From Rhodanobacteraceae bacterium (GTDB lineage: Bacteria; Pseudomonadota; Gammaproteobacteria; Xanthomonadales; Rhodanobacteraceae): DNA of 64,000 nt. The notes beneath the pieces were generated by a model that had not been told where the DNA came from, made no database searches, and saw only the letters and a list, made by a program, of their open reading frames with translations. This document shows, one piece after another, positions 63,913 through 64,000 of this stretch. The stretch is from positions 109,506 to 173,505 of the forward strand of contig JALUXG010000042.1 in assembly GCA_027019085.1 (NCBI GenBank). The letters are read 5' to 3'. Within the stretch, counting starts at the first letter, position 1. Every line of letters starts with the position of its first letter. The translations under genes and the position numbers were made by a program.

Positions 63913-64000
63913 TTATCTGAGCCGTTTTTTCTTCTTGCCGGTCGGTGACTGTGGATTGACGGTACCGGCATCCTTCACTTCCGACAGCAGATGCGGCGAG
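63913..64000 (-). CDS. C-terminal end of an unidentified gene at the right edge
   Basis: On the minus strand an open frame enters from the right edge and ends SPHLLSEVKDAGTVNPQSP-TGKKKKRLR at a TAA (63913-63915). The lysine-rich tail looks like a real C-terminus, but 28 residues are too few to name a family. Confidence 0.45.
   Translation of the reverse strand, partial: SPHLLSEVKDAGTVNPQSPTGKKKKRLR

Overview
The window looks like chromosomal DNA of a high-GC Gram-negative gammaproteobacterium, most probably of the Lysobacterales (Xanthomonadales), perhaps near Rhodanobacteraceae. Supporting signs are the lipid A/Kdo genes, a TolC exporter, a class II ribonucleotide reductase split into NrdJa and NrdJb, a short AMP nucleosidase, GTAG-headed REP sequences and the general base composition. 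This placement is an inference from gene content; there is no rRNA or tRNA in the window.

Layout. 0-5 kb: lipid A acyltransferase (cut by the left edge), waaA, a pcm-like/tolC pair and a divergent TetR regulator. 5-12 kb: a run of minus-strand housekeeping genes (ppa, a 2OG-Fe(II) oxygenase, a class V aminotransferase, a small secreted protein, tal, priA). A 550-bp gap with DnaA boxes then separates priA from a MATE exporter. 12-28 kb: sppA, a small lipoprotein, two SDR enzymes, an Ada-AlkA fusion with ogt, a DegV protein, fadE, AMP nucleosidase, an APC permease and rhlE. 28.3-31.4 kb: a cupredoxin-like periplasmic protein overlapping a membrane GGDEF-EAL protein.

31.4-40.5 kb is an accessory island of visibly lower GC. 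It is bracketed by decayed RHS fragments that share a 43-bp direct repeat. It holds an XRE/ImmA-IrrE + PIN-like gene pair, toxin-antitoxin-like, behind an apparently leaderless promoter. On the opposite strand is a type I restriction operon: hsdR, an ORF6N gene, a fused hsdM-hsdS and an accessory gene with a HEPN-like RNxxxH motif whose frame is broken by an in-frame TGA. This is the most unusual part of the window. No integrase or tRNA marks its edges; a decayed RAYT transposase start lies at the right edge.

40.5-52 kb: a CurA/YncB-type oxidoreductase, a DJ-1/PfpI protein, a DEAD-box helicase, then a tightly packed cell-wall and lipoate run (mltB, rlpA, dacC, ybeD, lipB, lipA, prc) ended by a strong terminator. 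52.1-52.5 kb: two 150-bp tandem repeats built of inverted REP elements. 52.6-59 kb: minus-strand genes for a membrane protein, a periplasmic-domain diguanylate cyclase, a leucyl aminopeptidase family protein, a PstS-like protein and a Do/DegQ protease. 59-62.7 kb: an NrdR-box promoter, nrdJa and nrdJb. 62.7-64 kb: terminator, a lone REP, a truncated integron-integrase remnant with a divergent lower-GC hypothetical gene, and the tail of one more gene at the right edge.
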